Part shown: positions 24,201 through 38,053 of the stretch, in pieces
Layout of the letters: each line of letters opens with the position of its first letter
Numbering within the stretch: the stretch's first letter is position 1
Assembly: GCA_015350385.1 (NCBI GenBank)
Contig: WNKI01000002.1
Span: forward strand, 2,659,700 to 2,723,699
Reading direction: 5' to 3'
Origin: Aculops lycopersici
Taxonomy: Eukaryota > Arthropoda > Arachnida > Trombidiformes > Eriophyidae
DNA length: 64,000 bases
Translations under genes and position numbers: made by a program
Notes under the pieces: generated by a model
Seen by the model: only the letters and a program-made list of their open reading frames with translations
Told to the model about the DNA's origin: nothing
Databases searched by the model: none

Positions 24201-27200
24201 CTAGTTGGTTGTCAATTGAGTTGTTGGGGGTCCAAGTGACACCAAGCGACTAAATATGTCCCGAGTTTAGAGATGCCAACTTCTCGAGAATGACACATAG
24301 AGAGAAATATGAACATGGAGTTCTTTTTATCTACCTGCCGTTCCAATAGACTAAAGCATCCTTTGCATCGCGCAGGTAACCACCGCCCGCTCATTAATTA
24401 AGAGCTGGCAAGTCTACTTCTTGGGTGAGCTTATTCTTATCTCTTCACTGAGAGGGGGAAAAATACCCGAGTTGAATCTCAACTAAAAGACAACTCGACT
24501 AAACTAAACTAAACATTGTGTTCTGGTTAGGGAACGGCGAGCAAAATGATCAATTTGCCGCTAACTCGCTGGCGCCAATTCGAATGGCGCCTGTCATTCA
24601 GTTTTGCCTGACACTTGCAGCTTGTCGTGGTCGTGCTCGTCGGTGGTACAATTTAAAATTCATTCTTTCCCATTCAAGCCAAACTTATGCTAATTTGGCA
24701 AGCAAAATTTGCGACACGAATCTAGGATTCGTTGGCAGTTACGTAACGTTCTCGTTTAGTGGTGGTTGTTGTGCTACGAGTCGCGATGGTGCGAGAGTCT
24801 GCCACGAGCAGCGGCGCCTCTAGTAGTCACTAGGAGCATGTTGTTAGAGTAGAAGGCACAACACAGATAGTGAGCAAAATTGAATAAGAGCTTCTCACTA
24901 CTTGGTCGCTATGTGCCGCCAGCGAGAGTAAAAAGCGGCAGCGACAACAATTGAAATGGCAAACGTAGTTGGCCAACTCGCTGGTCTCGTGGTGACGTCA
25001 GGGGCGAGCGTTAAAAGTAGACTAGGAGAAATTTTTAACAGTTTTGTTAAAATCGCTATTAGACTGCTGCTGCCTCCATTGCTCTCACTGTCGACGCAAC
25101 AAAATTGCACACAAAGCCAAATGGTAAAAAAGTCTAGTTGGTTGGTTAGTTGGCACCTAGAGCCAGAGGAGCAAAGTGGTTGTCCGGCGACATGAAAACA
25201 TATAAAGGAGATGGAAATTGGAGCAGACAGGAGAAAGGCGAGAAGAGAGGAAGCGTTTAGTGGTGGTTAGTGTCCACAAATTGAGCGCAACGACGACGAC
25301 GACTCCGACTACCAGGAGCAAGGTTTCGCGTTGTTGCTTTTGTTGGCTCGCTTTTTCAGCCAGAGAATCAATTATTATTCTAAATGCGTCTAGCGAGAGC
25401 CAAAGTGAGAGTTTCAGCCTTTCATTAGCAGCAATATTATTTTATTCTCCTCGTTCCTCGCGGTTGCGCAACAAAAAGTTTCATTTGCTGCTCGTAAGCA
25501 TGACAACAATTAGCACTCGTCGTCGTCGTGGAATTGAGGAGAACAAAGCGACAAAGCTTCCGGCCAACCGACTGCAGCTTTCCAGTTGAAAGCCTGCACT
25601 ATTTTACCTACTTTCATACTTTTGTTGAAAACTCAATCGATTAAATCAATTTTTGGCGCGAGAGAGTTGAGTTCCAATTCAATTGATCTCTATGTTTGCG
25701 CCATTCGTTGCAAATTTGCCAGCCAAAAAGTACCGAGCAACCACCGAGTTCCGCTCCACTGAAATCACCACTTTCCGGCTTTCCATTGTGAGCTTCCATT
25801 GTGACTATCAAACATTAGAAACCTTGATAATGATAACTGAGCCACGCAAACTTTTCACCGAATGCGAGGCAAAACTGAAAATTTGGATAAAAAGGATGGT
25901 GTTGCTGGTTGTTGACTGGCGACGCAATGGTGGTAAAAATCACGTAACTCTCGGGCCAAGCAAATGGAGAGTTAGCAAGCAACGAGACGCGCCCATTAGG
26001 TTGCCACATGCTCAAGTTATCACTAAACTTGCAGGCGCTTAGTGTGAGCCAAATATAATAATAGTGCCTCTAATATATCTGCTCAAATTTCAGCGGAAAT
26101 TATGATTACGAGCAGGCGAGCAAATTTTGTTGCAAACTTTCTCTCGTTTGCTGGAACCTTTGAGGAAAACTTTCAGCTAGAGAGGGGGGGAACGCGCGAA
26201 ACTAAACCAAAGGAACCGAGCCAAAGCTGATGGGCGCAAAAAGATGCATTAGCAATGGCATTGGACTCTATGAGGCCAGCGGCGCCCAATTTGCTCGCAC
26301 TAACACTTACACTCTCTTGTCTCATTATGTCTCCTTGAAACTGGGCGTCGGTGACGAGGGCGACGACAACAGAGTTGCCACCAAATCACCGCCTCTAGTC
26401 TCGGGCCGACAAACTATTAGTGTCGCCGAGTTGGTTGTTGTGGTTTTGGTTTCGGTCGCATGGTTGACATGCGCCGCCGTCGGCCAGCCGACCCACAAAT
26501 ACACAGTAGCGGCGACTGTGGCGGCGGAAATCAATGAGCGTCTTTGTCTTTGTCTTTCTAAGGGCGAGATGCAATATGGATGACGCAATGAAGCTTGCGC
26601 CGGACTCAAATCCAATGAACTTGCGGCTGGCCGCAACCAACTCGTCGGCTCGGCGCTCGGATTCAATGTAGCGAAAGTTAATGGGATTCCTCGAACTTTG
26701 CTCGTTTCTCATCGTCTCCAGTTGAGAGGAGCGACCAAAGTGTCCAATCAACACGTTTGCCTCCACTCTCACAGCCACAACGACGCCAAAATCTCCCAAA
26801 TGGCAACGAGAAAAGTAGCCGATGATGATTATGTGGAGCATAATTAAGCCGGGTGATTACTGTTGGCTGAATTAGGAGGAGCCAAGTTGGTGTTACGTAA
26901 TCGAGGGGCTAGAGGGGGAGTTAATCTCCAATGTATAATGTATTTTCTAGTTGGTATGAGTCAGTTCTCCCAGCCCAACGGCCGATATGATGCCGAGTAT
27001 CAGATGCCATTAGATCTTCACCATCGAGAGTCACTAACTCTGGCACTCAAAATCAAAATCTAATTTGGCCAAACCAAATGATTGTCGTCCGAGTCTCCGA
27101 AAGGAAGCGAGCACGCGAGACTTTAGTCGACTAACGCGGACCTCTAAAAGGATTGTTGCCCCTCTTTTCCTATGCGAATGAAACCACTCAACTAAAAGGT

Positions 27201-30200
27201 GCCGACACTGAGGTGCAAATCAGAGTTGCCATCGATCATTCGGTTGATGCATGTATGTATGTTTCCTCCCCCCCTTTTGGAAGCGCGCTGCCAACTCACC
27301 TGCGCGCGCCGCACGTCAATCAGTCGCCAGGTAAACTTTATGTTTATCGTGTTTTCGCTCGTGTTTCTCTTGTTAACGTGTCGTCTTTTCTCTCTCGCTC
27401 ACTCGCTGTCATTTCCACATCTAAACCAGGTAAACTGATCCGCGCCAATGTATCTCTAGTTCCACTCGCAGTCATCCTCGTAGTAGTAGTCCTCGACGTC
27501 GTCGTCCTCGTCGTCGATTTAGTTGAGTTTAGTCGATAAAGTTTAACGCTTTGGCCCGACTGCTGGTTCTCAAATTACAAACAACCAACTCGACGCGCGC
27601 GCTTACGGTACGCGTCAAGTGAAGTGGACGGAGCGGTAATATGGAAACCCACTGACTAGTCGCTTGGGTGCCGCTTGTTTGCTCTATCCCTCCAACTGTC
27701 TCTTTTTCTCGCTCTCTCGCTCGCCCGTCTAACTGGCTCAATTGCCCGCCCAATCATTTGCTTAGACGCACGCGGGAAGCTAGCTGCTCTCTGTCTTTTT
27801 GGTAGCTAACCAAAGCAACGGAAGCGCAAAAAACAATGGCCGCCGCCGCGATTTGCCAGTGCCATTTTATTGGCCACTCACTTCGCTCGCTTGTCATCCA
27901 CTTGAACGAGCAGAAACAATGGGGGCAGTGGAGTTTCTTCAGCTAAGTTTAGTTTGCGCAACGCACCACTTGAACCAAGAGGCGACTCGCAACTTCCGGT
28001 TGCCGCCGACTCGCTGCACTTGCTAGTTTAGCCTCAGCTCAACTCAGTCGTTGGATTGGAGTGTATGTTTAGTCGCCATCAAGGCCGCTAACAAGTGGTC
28101 GTGGTCGTCATCGTCTGATTTTTGTTTGATGCTGACCGAAGCTCTGGCATCCCTAAGCTCGATAAGAACAAGTTAACAATGAAGAATATAAAGCCCGAGG
28201 GTTTAGTTGTTTTGGTTGTTGTGGGCCAAAGAACCGAAGGGGTTCTATGGTGCCACAAAATTCGAAGCTAGAGGCGTGACTGTGCAACTCGGCACGTCCT
28301 CTCCCTCTTTGTTCCTCTCGCGGGACTAGGGTTTTCCCATAGCGAGAAGAGGAGGATAGTGATGCCGCTTCAAGTGAGATGAGGAGAAACCGGAAACAGA
28401 GAGGCCAGCAAGTGAGCCGATGGGATGAAATAAAATGGCATGAGCGCGACGATGATTGATCGGTCTGTTTGTCTCGCGCGACTTGAAAATTGATTCCCAC
28501 CACTAAACTCGTTTTGCTCGTTCTCTCGTTCTCTCTGCGGCCACTCATTTCAATCTCGCAGGCGCGACAATCTTATTGCTTCTAAACTCGAGGCAAACTT
28601 GAGAAAATCCAATTGCGCAACAGCAACTCGATCTCTAAACTTGAAAGCCGACGACAGTTTCGAAGCCGAACGACAAACAAAAGATTCAAGGAGCGGCAAA
28701 GTTTCGGAAACATAGAGAGAATTTAAACAATCGACAGCGAGAATGCCGAGCAAAGCAACAAAGTTTCCGAGAGAAGAAAGGAGAGCAAGTGGCGTGTCGT
28801 CATTCAAGCGAGTTGGCTCGTCATCGCTGCGTCATCGTTGCTTCCTACATTCTGATTGTGCGACCCAAATCTTTCCGTTGAGTCCCATTGAGCTAAGTGG
28901 CAAGTGATCGAGCCGATTGATTGAGCTCATCGCTTGGCAGGTAATTGGTGACAAACGTTTGCTAACTAAACTCTGCCTCTCCTAGTCGCTCATAAGTTTA
29001 GCCATTTAAGATTGAGAGCGAAATTGAGAGCAAACATACGAGACTCAACTGCCACTCCCTCTAGGTCTTATGAAGAAGCAAGCGGCGGGTCAGTGGGCAG
29101 GCGACTATTTGAGTTAATTGTGCGCCAATTCATTGATTCCTCCATTGACTCGCTCGCAGTTGCAGTTTAGCGAGTTGATGTGACGCAGAGTTGCGTCACA
29201 TCGACTCGCTTCTATTCTTTGTCTCGATGGCCTACTGAGCCATTCACCTAGAAGCCCAGCGAAATCTCGCTCCACTTGAGGCTCCAATCAACGAGGCACC
29301 GCAAGGCGGTCGGAACTCTACTCCCTCTCTAAATGAGAGCCAGTGGAATTCCAACCGGAAGCTGGCCGCTAGACGCTTGGAATTGGAGGCGGAAGTGAGG
29401 TGAGCCCACTGGACACGAGATCGTTTCGGATCAATTTGGAGCCAGGGAGTTCAGACGGCTGGTAAAAGTTGTGGGAGGAAGTGGTAACAAGGGCGGCAAC
29501 AGAAAGAGAGCCACCGGGGGACGTAAGCCAAGTGGCGTATTAGCGGCGCACAGTTGGCTCATTGCGGCAGCTTAAGTGGCACCAGCGATAACTCGAGGCC
29601 TCGGCTAACTGAAGTCGCAAGCCAGTCGGTGCGCCGGTTCGCAAAATGATGATTCCGATGGCCACTTTGGAGCTCGCGCGAGTTTCGGCGGCGAGATATT
29701 TAATTTTGCACACGTGACCATTGCCGCCGCCACCATCACCGCCATAGCAGCAACAATGAGTGCTCCTCGTATTGCGACTTATGGGCAATACCACTTATGG
29801 GCGAGGGAATAGAGACTAGCTTTTGGGGCGAAACTGAAACATCTTCTCAGTCTCAGTGGCCGCCCAAGTGAATTGAAGTGAAGTGAGCAAGTGGCAGCAA
29901 CCCATGATTATCTAGCCAAGTCAAAAAGTATACTCGGGATATGGCTGAACTCACAAGCCACTGTCCTGATGTTGAAGTTGGGCAGCTAAAGTTGACATTG
30001 CGGCGACTCCAGTTTTCGGGACTCTAACTCATTTTTCAAATCCGATTGAATTGTTTCTCCATTCGGCCAGTAGTCGGTTAGTCTGTCCAAAGCAGCCACA
30101 GTCAAGCTAACGAGCCACTTGTAAGTTGATGCGTAAATCGCATGCAAAAGCAGGTGGTTGCTCGTAGCTTGTTAACCTGTGCGGCGACAAGAGTGGCCAA

Positions 30201-33200
30201 CGGCGATATAATCGTCGGGCGGCCGGCAGCGCGCACTTGCAGCGGAAAGCCACCAGAGCAGCAGCGGCACAAGTTAGCGACGGAAGCTCCATTATTGTTT
30301 TTGGCCGGCGATTCTTTTCTCGCTACTTTGCCACCGCTACCGCAACTGCGCTTAGAAGGACGCCACTTAGCTGGCCAATTACCACACAACCACCACCAGT
30401 GGCCTCAGTTGGACGACAACAACAATAACAAGCCGCAGTGGTGACAACACGACGAAAAGAGAAGAGAGGAGAGGAGAAATTACATTGACGTTTCCCATTG
30501 CCACCGAGCGAGTTGATAGTAAAATAGTGAGGCGGCTAGATAAGCAGTCGAGTGAAAATTGAGCCGGTTGGTCAACGACCTTGGCGCTCGTCAACTTTAT
30601 TCTTTCTTGTGTGGAGTCGACGCCACTTTGCCTTGCTATCTCGCGGCAACTGTGAAAAGGATTCTCCTCGAGATTCCGTGTCACTAAAGTCTGCCTCTTC
30701 CCTTGAGATTTTTTCAGTCACCTTTAGCTCCGACGTTGCGTTTGAAGTTTGGGACTAAAGATGACAACCTGTCTTCTTTGGCTCGCTAGTCTACGGGCAT
30801 CACAAGCCGAAAAGCTGAAAGCCAACTGGAGAGTCTGGTGCTGCGGCGAGAACTAAAGACTTTGGAGTTTTGCTTTGAGGGAAGAGAGATGAAGTGTTGC
30901 GCGAGATTAGATCAGGTGCTCGCTGCAGAAACTCGTCTTTTTTCGTCCGCCTCTTTGGTTCTAATATGAGTGCCGTTCTTTTTTACCTGCATCCAATGCG
31001 CGAGTAAAAAGACTCTCGCTCCTCTCCCTTTGCCTCTCTGAGCCTCCAGTTTCCGCCCCCACAAACTAAAACTGTGAAGTCGAAGTTAGAGGAGGAGGAA
31101 CCACAACGCGCGCGTTAGTTTCATTGTAAGACTTTCGCTGGCAAACAAACTGGCAAGTCGACTTCCGTTTTGAGCGCCAACTTTTCTGGCTTTCCAATTG
31201 CTCACTTGCGAGCGAGAGAACCGACACCAGCAAGCGAGTGAGCGAGCGAGCAAACAAAAGTAACCTCCTCTTTCTCTCTCGCTTCCCTTTGGATTTCTCG
31301 AGCGGCAAATGATCGATCGCCGGAGAGTTGAGGCCAGAGTGGAGAGCTAGTTGGTTGCGCTGCAAACTAAACGAGACCGCCGCTCACCTGTGCCCTCAGT
31401 GGTCACTCGTTTGCTCCAGGTGAGTTGCTCGCTCGCCCACCCAGCGAACAATGGAGTTGGCTGTCTTGTCTCCTCTTTAGCCTGCTGCCGGATGGAGTGG
31501 TTGAAGCTGCCGTTGCAGCTCGCGTCTCGTAATGATGACCGCCGCTCGCTGCATCCGGTCGGCCAGCTCAGAGGAAAGTGGCGGGCTGAGCTGAGCTGCT
31601 GGAGCTTTGGAACACTAGCGCACGCTGAGTCGCATCATTATCGCGCTCGCTCTTGGTCACTTCGGTTGGCCAGATAGTCTCCGCTGGTTTCTCAGCCTCG
31701 AGGCGCTGGAATTTGCATGAGTCAGCTGGAAGTTTGCTGGCTCCTCGCGAGCCTTTGGGCTTGGTGGTCATTTTTTCAGCAAACTACAAGTTCGGTTTGG
31801 CGGCCGGCGAGTGACATTAGAGGCAGGGCTACAAGCGCAAAGTGATAGCCAGTGAGGCAAGGAGTTTGTTCAGTTTGTTCGGTCTGCTCGCTTGCTCACT
31901 TGCTGCAGTCTCGGCTCAACTTGTCCATCGTCTCGAGTTGGCTTAGTTGTCCCGCTGGCTGACCAAGCGTTGCGCAAACAAACATTGAAATGAGCCAGCG
32001 AGAGACAGAAGAGCCGCGAGAGACAAGCAGAGACGACAAAGAGTGAATCTAAATAAGCGCCGAGTTCTGGATTAAAGTGGCGCATTGTGTCCATCGGCGG
32101 CGGCGGCGTCGTCGTCGTGTGTGTCCATCTCACGCGGCGACTCACTTGCATCTGACGAGCGGGGAGGATGGCAACAGCAAAAGCAATGGCAATGACAAAC
32201 TGAGACAACGAATGGAGGAAACAAGTTGACGTTTCGCTCGCCTGTTGTAATCACATTAACGCTATTATCTATATCTCGCGCCTCCAACTTACCGACTTGA
32301 GTCTGGTTCAGATGGCTTTAGTCGGTCGGCGTCTTCGGCCGTTTGTCTCGCTCGTCTGTTTCCAACGGCGAGTCCAGTTTGGCTTGAGTTTTGTTGAATG
32401 CTCGCGCGCGTTTCTTTGACATCTCGCCAACCAGCGAAACGAGGACACCAACTCGTGTTGCCCAAAGTCCGTCACTCTGTCCGTCCGTCCCTCCGTCCGT
32501 CGTGCGCTAATGAGTCGTCGTCGTCTTGGTCATTCTGCCCACTGGACACATTCAACTTGCAAGTCGGTCGCGACTTTCACTTGGAGAGTCGCATTGTGCC
32601 ACTTCCGCTCGCATGTGTCTCCAACGGGCGCCTCTGTCTCATGCCAATCAAAGTGTCGCGCCGCGCGATTGAAAGTCCAGTTGAGTTGCAGCGCGAGCCG
32701 CGCGACTATACTTGGCTTCAGTCGGCTCGATTTGAGTTGAAATGAGACGAGATGGTCAGCGAAAGATACCGGCAAGAACAATGACGACCACCGAGCGCTC
32801 AGCTTATGCTCACAAGTCAGTGTGTTATGTGTAATACTGAGACTGGAACCCGACGAAGCTACACCGAGACCACCACGAGAGCCAACCACCGGCCGCCTCA
32901 TTAGTCGATTGTTGCCACTGACCCCGAGCTTCAGCCGCTGCACCGACGCGCCGCGACAAATGACTTCGCCGGCCAACTCAAGTGGTCGACTGGTGGCATT
33001 GCAATTACTTAATTGTTATTGTCGCTGTTGTTGCTGTTGCTGTTGCTGCCAAGGTTATTAGTAACTGCAACAACACAAGTGACTACAATAACAACAATAA
33101 TGATGGAACTGAACGAAGAGAGAAGCAACCCCGAATTTACGTGCCATCTAAATCCAATTAGACGTGGCGAGTTCAGTTGCTCGCGAGCCCACTTGCTTGG

Positions 33201-34403
33201 TTCCCAGTGGACTTCTTCCTTTTAGGTTGGAGTTGACTTCATATGTTACGTCACAATGTTTTGTAAAGCGAGACACCTTCAAATCTGGCGCCTCTGCTCG
33301 CCGCTTTCAACTTGCAATTTTGAGGATCAAATCAAACCATCGCCTTGGATCGATGTGACGAGTTGACGTGTTCCTTTCAAAGCAGAAAAATCAAAATCAA
33401 CTGCCAGCTTTGGCCCGATTTTGCCACTCATCTCGTCGCCTGAATCTCACATGAACCTTTTTGAAGCTCCTAGTAATATCGTGATGCGAATTGAATAGCC
33501 TAGTTTTCCATCTACTCGCTTCTATTGTAAGACGAAAGAAATTGACACAATCGAGTTACCTGAAACGGTGGAAACGAGACGCCGGCCGCTAGTTTGGGAA
33601 GAAAACCAGAGAAACTAAAGGGCAGCAATGTTCCTCGAATGGGTGAGCAGGTTGCTGTTACGTTTTGTGGCGCCAACTGCTCGCAGCTCAAACTCATCGA
33701 TGCGAGTCCAACGTTTCGACTCGCTAATTGAATTTCTCCAATTTCTTCAATGGTTCAGGTCTGAATCGTTCGAAGTTCCGAGTTCTCGAGGCTTGCAAAA
33801 ACGATCGCGATCATGGCGCAACAATAAAGAGAAAAGCGAGTGATTGGACAACAGAGAGCAATAGAAGGGAGAAAATGAACCAACACAATGATCGCCAGCT
33901 AAGGGGAGAGAAAAAAACGGAGAAACCGGAAGTTTTGGGCCGGGAATTTTTATCGTCGTCTCAGCGACCGGAACTGAGGCCAGAGAGTTCAGCGTGCGAC
34001 TGGCTAGCTCGCTTTTGTGCCACTTTCAATCGTTGCCTTCTCTCCTCTCGTTCCTCTTCCTCGTTTCTCTTCAGCTCTAAGTCCAATAAAGAGACTCGAA
34101 CGGCGAAACAAGCTGCCAGCCGAGAAGCTTGAGCTTAAGGCGAGCAAATTGACCCAACGGCCACAGCAGCGAAAATACTTTTTCCATCAAAATTCCATAG
34201 CGAGCGGCCAGTTTATTGGTCATGTCGCTCGCTCATTTTGCTGGTCGGTCGGTGATTTTCAATTGAGTGCAACTCGACCGCTACTTCGCCAAGAGCATCG
34301 AGCTCGAGGCGCAAAGTCGCTAGCTTCTTGCAGTCGGAGTCGTAGGCAAAGTCGGCGTCCTCGTCCTTGGTATTCAAATATTCCAGACTGTAAACCTGGG
34401 CGC

Positions 34404-34448
<45 letters not shown>

Positions 34449-37400
34449 GTTCGGTCGTCAAGTTGTGGAATTCTAAGTAGAAGCAGCAGTCTCGTTTGTA
34501 GGAGGCGGCGTCACAAGCGGAAGTTGGCGCCCCTCTTTTGGCTTGGCGGCTTTCAGATCCTCCGTGGAAGTGTTATTATCAAGCCAGAGAGGCTTCGGTG
34601 GAAGCAGCAAACTATTTGATTTGCCTATTCAGCTGCCACTCGGTTTGTCGGGTAGTTTTGTGCTCCAACACAGAGCACCCGCAAGCAGCGCAAAGTGCCA
34701 GTCAGTCGCTGGGGTCCGCCGGAAGTGAAGTCGACTGGCTCCATTATCGGCGTCATTACTACTTGGTCACTACTCTGGCTTGCCAATGACGAGCTAGCTG
34801 GCTAACTGTGGCTTGCTGCCTATGCTACTGCCACCGACTTTGCGATGTGAGCCACTCGAGTTTTCCATCTGGTTTGCTGCTTGTGGTCTTGTGAATCACA
34901 CCAAAAGCCGAGGGAAAATATACCAAAGACTTGGACCGAAGAGCGAAATTGTGACTGCGACGATAGTGGTGGTCGTGGTAATAATAATAATAATAATAAG
35001 ATTACAATCATAATGGTGGTGTCATACTCGTGCCAGCAAACTGCTCCACTGTTGGTATCGCATTGAAAGTTTTCTAGCTTGCAATTGAGTCGCAAACTTG
35101 TGGCGGCGGCGGCGGGAGTCGCGGTTCAAACTATTGGGCACGCGATTGCATATCTAGATATCAGCTAAACTAAACCCAGAAACTAGCCAGTTAATTAGAT
35201 CAACTCGGTGCTCAGTTCAATTCTGTTTCCTGTTCCATTGCATCCAGTTCCATTGAAGTCGTAGCTAAATTTTATTCGCTTTCTGTCCTCTTTCTCTAAG
35301 CTTCGCCTAACTAAAAACTCTGCAGGCCTTCGTGAGCAAATTCAACGTAGTCGTCTACTCAGCTAGCCGAGCGACTGACTGACTGGCAAACAGACAAGTG
35401 GCCGAAACGTTTTATTACCACTAGTCGCTCGCTTGCTCACTTGTGGCCGGAAGTGCAAATATTAACAAGACTCATGAGCTATTGACTCGTTTTGTCTAGT
35501 CAAATCAAGTAACTAGCAGCAGCAGCAGCAGCAGCAAACAAGCAGAATCTTCTCCTCTCTTCTCGACTGCAAAACCAGACAACTAACCCAGATTCTCCCA
35601 AATCCAACTCACAATCCAAATTTAGCTTCTCCTTAACAATGCCTCGGCTGCCTACGAGTTCGAGGATGTGCAATTGGATACAAATCCCATCCTCGGCGAC
35701 CTCCACGTCCACTCGTCCGGCCAGCAACTGATTGCGGCGACTCCCTACAAGGTAAGTGTCGATTGATTTTCTATTCTATCCAACCGGCTGGCGGTCACAC
35801 TCCATTTCGACTAACTTTGTGAGCAGCAGCAGCATAAACAGCAACACAATTCAACGATGTAATCTGCAATTGAAGCATGCAAATTTGCTGCTTCCGCTTG
35901 TTTTTTTCCATCACACTGAATCGGATAGGGAAAAGAAGAAGCCACAGAAACGGAAGCTTGAAAGTTGCAAGTCCGAGGCGACGAGCATGACAAATCGGAA
36001 TGCAGTCTCACCTTTGCTTGTGGTATTCACCATCAGCTGGCTCCCACCGAAGCCAATTGGAGCCAGCTAATGAGAGCCGGCTGCCGACGACACCCACCCA
36101 TACACTCGGCTGCTTAGTGCATGCGGCCGATGGGTCACACGACGAGAGCGAACCAAACTGACACAAGGGCTCTCGTCGAATGGTCAGCCAACAAACCTGG
36201 TGCGGCCATTAGCTGGCTTTAATTAGGCCACTGGTCAGCGCGGCATTGATATCTGTAATTGGTAGCCTCAAGTGGTTGGCTCAAGAAATTGTGTTTGCCG
36301 AGGGTTCAAGCTGATCGTTTAGTTTTTTCCTCGTCTTTTCTCCCATTGTGCTTGCTTGAGAATTGCCAAAGATACTCGAGAGTCTCGCTTTGTGGTGACA
36401 ACGAGCTCAAAGTTAGACTCGTTGTCGCCTCTGGCTAACGAGCGCGTGAAATTGAGATTCTCCCTTGCCCTTCCAATGGAGGTCCGACTGAATAGAGGCA
36501 ATTGAATGTTGAATGTTGGAATATGATGATGATCATGATAGCGACACGACGACGGCGGCCTCAACAACGAGCAGAACAATGGCAGTTGTTATTGGTGTTG
36601 GTCGTGGCGACTCTCGTGCAAGCTTATGAGCACACATTGGTGGCGACAATGCAAACTCTCAGCTCACCTGAGTTTTTTACCTCCAGTTGTTTCTCTAACT
36701 GTAAGTGTGTGTGTGTGTCTGCGTTGGACAGGAGGGAGCGCAAATTTGTGTGTGTGTTCACTTGAATGGAAAGAAATTTAGTGATATCAGTGCGCGCTAG
36801 TTGAGTGAGGGAAGTAAGAAACTTTCAAGTTACATTTATCCTGCTGCTGCTGCTGCCGCTGCTCGCATTCAATTTGCAGTGGCAACGATGGCCAAATTTT
36901 CCACTTACCTGGCCTCAGGTGAGCGGCGCGCATTGGTGGTTTCGCTTGCTGCTGATGCGTTGCGCTCTCGTGGCGCACAAAAGCCCATTTATTTCCATCC
37001 GCCAAACTCCAATGCGACTACTGGACTTTCATCTCATTTCAGTCACTGGCGTCTTCGTTGTCCTTCTGCACGAAGAAAACAAGAGATCGAAAGAAAAAAG
37101 ACGACGACATCGAATGCGATCCGATTGATTTCGTCGCGCTCTCATTGTGGACTAAGCGCCACCAAATTTCAGGTAACTTACATGAAATCTAGACGACAAC
37201 GCGCTTTGAATTTGCGAGTTAAACGCAAACTGGGAGCCACGAAACAAGAGGCAAAAGCGACGACAACCTCATTTTATATTCAATGGCTCATATTAAGCGA
37301 ACTGATGGTTGTGGTGCCAAATGAATGAGCATCGCAACTACTCGTCGCTTTTTGGCATCTCGGGTTTAGGTTACAATAGAGAGAACTGTTCAATTGGCTT

Positions 37401-37812
37401 CCTCTCTTTTCTCCTCCACCTTTCGCAGTTAACTCGCCTTACCTTCGCCTTCGCCTTTTCCTTTACCTTTACCTGCGCGACAACCACATTCGCGCCGCAA
37501 CAGTAAAGTTCGAATGCTACCTCGCGACGGCGACGACGGCGACGGCGACGACGACGACGACAACGGAGACGCGTATCGTTTTCACTCGAGCAAACCAGAT
37601 GAGCAGTATAATATTAGTGGCGATAAGAGAAACTTTGATTGCCGCTAATGTAGATCCATTAGGCTGACTAGACTTCAGGTTGTCGCAGCGGCAATAACAG
37701 TGGCGACGGCGGTTAAGTTGGCGAAGTTGTCGCTACTGATGCTATGCGCGTTTAATATTGTTATTAGTTTCTCTCGCTCTTGTATTCCTTTTACACTTTA
37801 CCTAGCATATGG

Positions 37813-37844
<32 letters not shown>

Positions 37845-37995
37845 NTCTTCTCTCTCTCTCTCTNTNTCTNTCTNNNNNNNNNNNNNNNNNNNNTTACGTT
37901 ACGTTACGTTACGTTTACGTTTACTTACGTTACGTTACGTTCGTTCGTTCTTACGTTACGTTACGTTACTTACTTACTTACTACGTACTACTCTC

Positions 37996-38053
<58 letters not shown>

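Larger units (their letters stand above)
21224..35625 (+). other. Plexin intron 1 (14.4 kb)
   Basis: GTAAGT at 21224 and TTTAG ending at 35625 bound the intron. No open frame inside shows recognisable family features. It contains a 19-bp hairpin (29169-29210), a palindromic TAATTA pair (23152-23177), a (TC)n tract (34407-34445), an AAT run (about 34979-34999) and a CAG run (about 35517-35536). Long first introns often hold enhancers; nothing more specific can be said. Confidence 0.75.

Noticed and set aside
34017..34619. 200-codon plus-strand frame with a Ser-Leu repeat
   Set aside because: It spans the (TC)n tract at 34407-34445 in plexin intron 1 and has no family resemblance.
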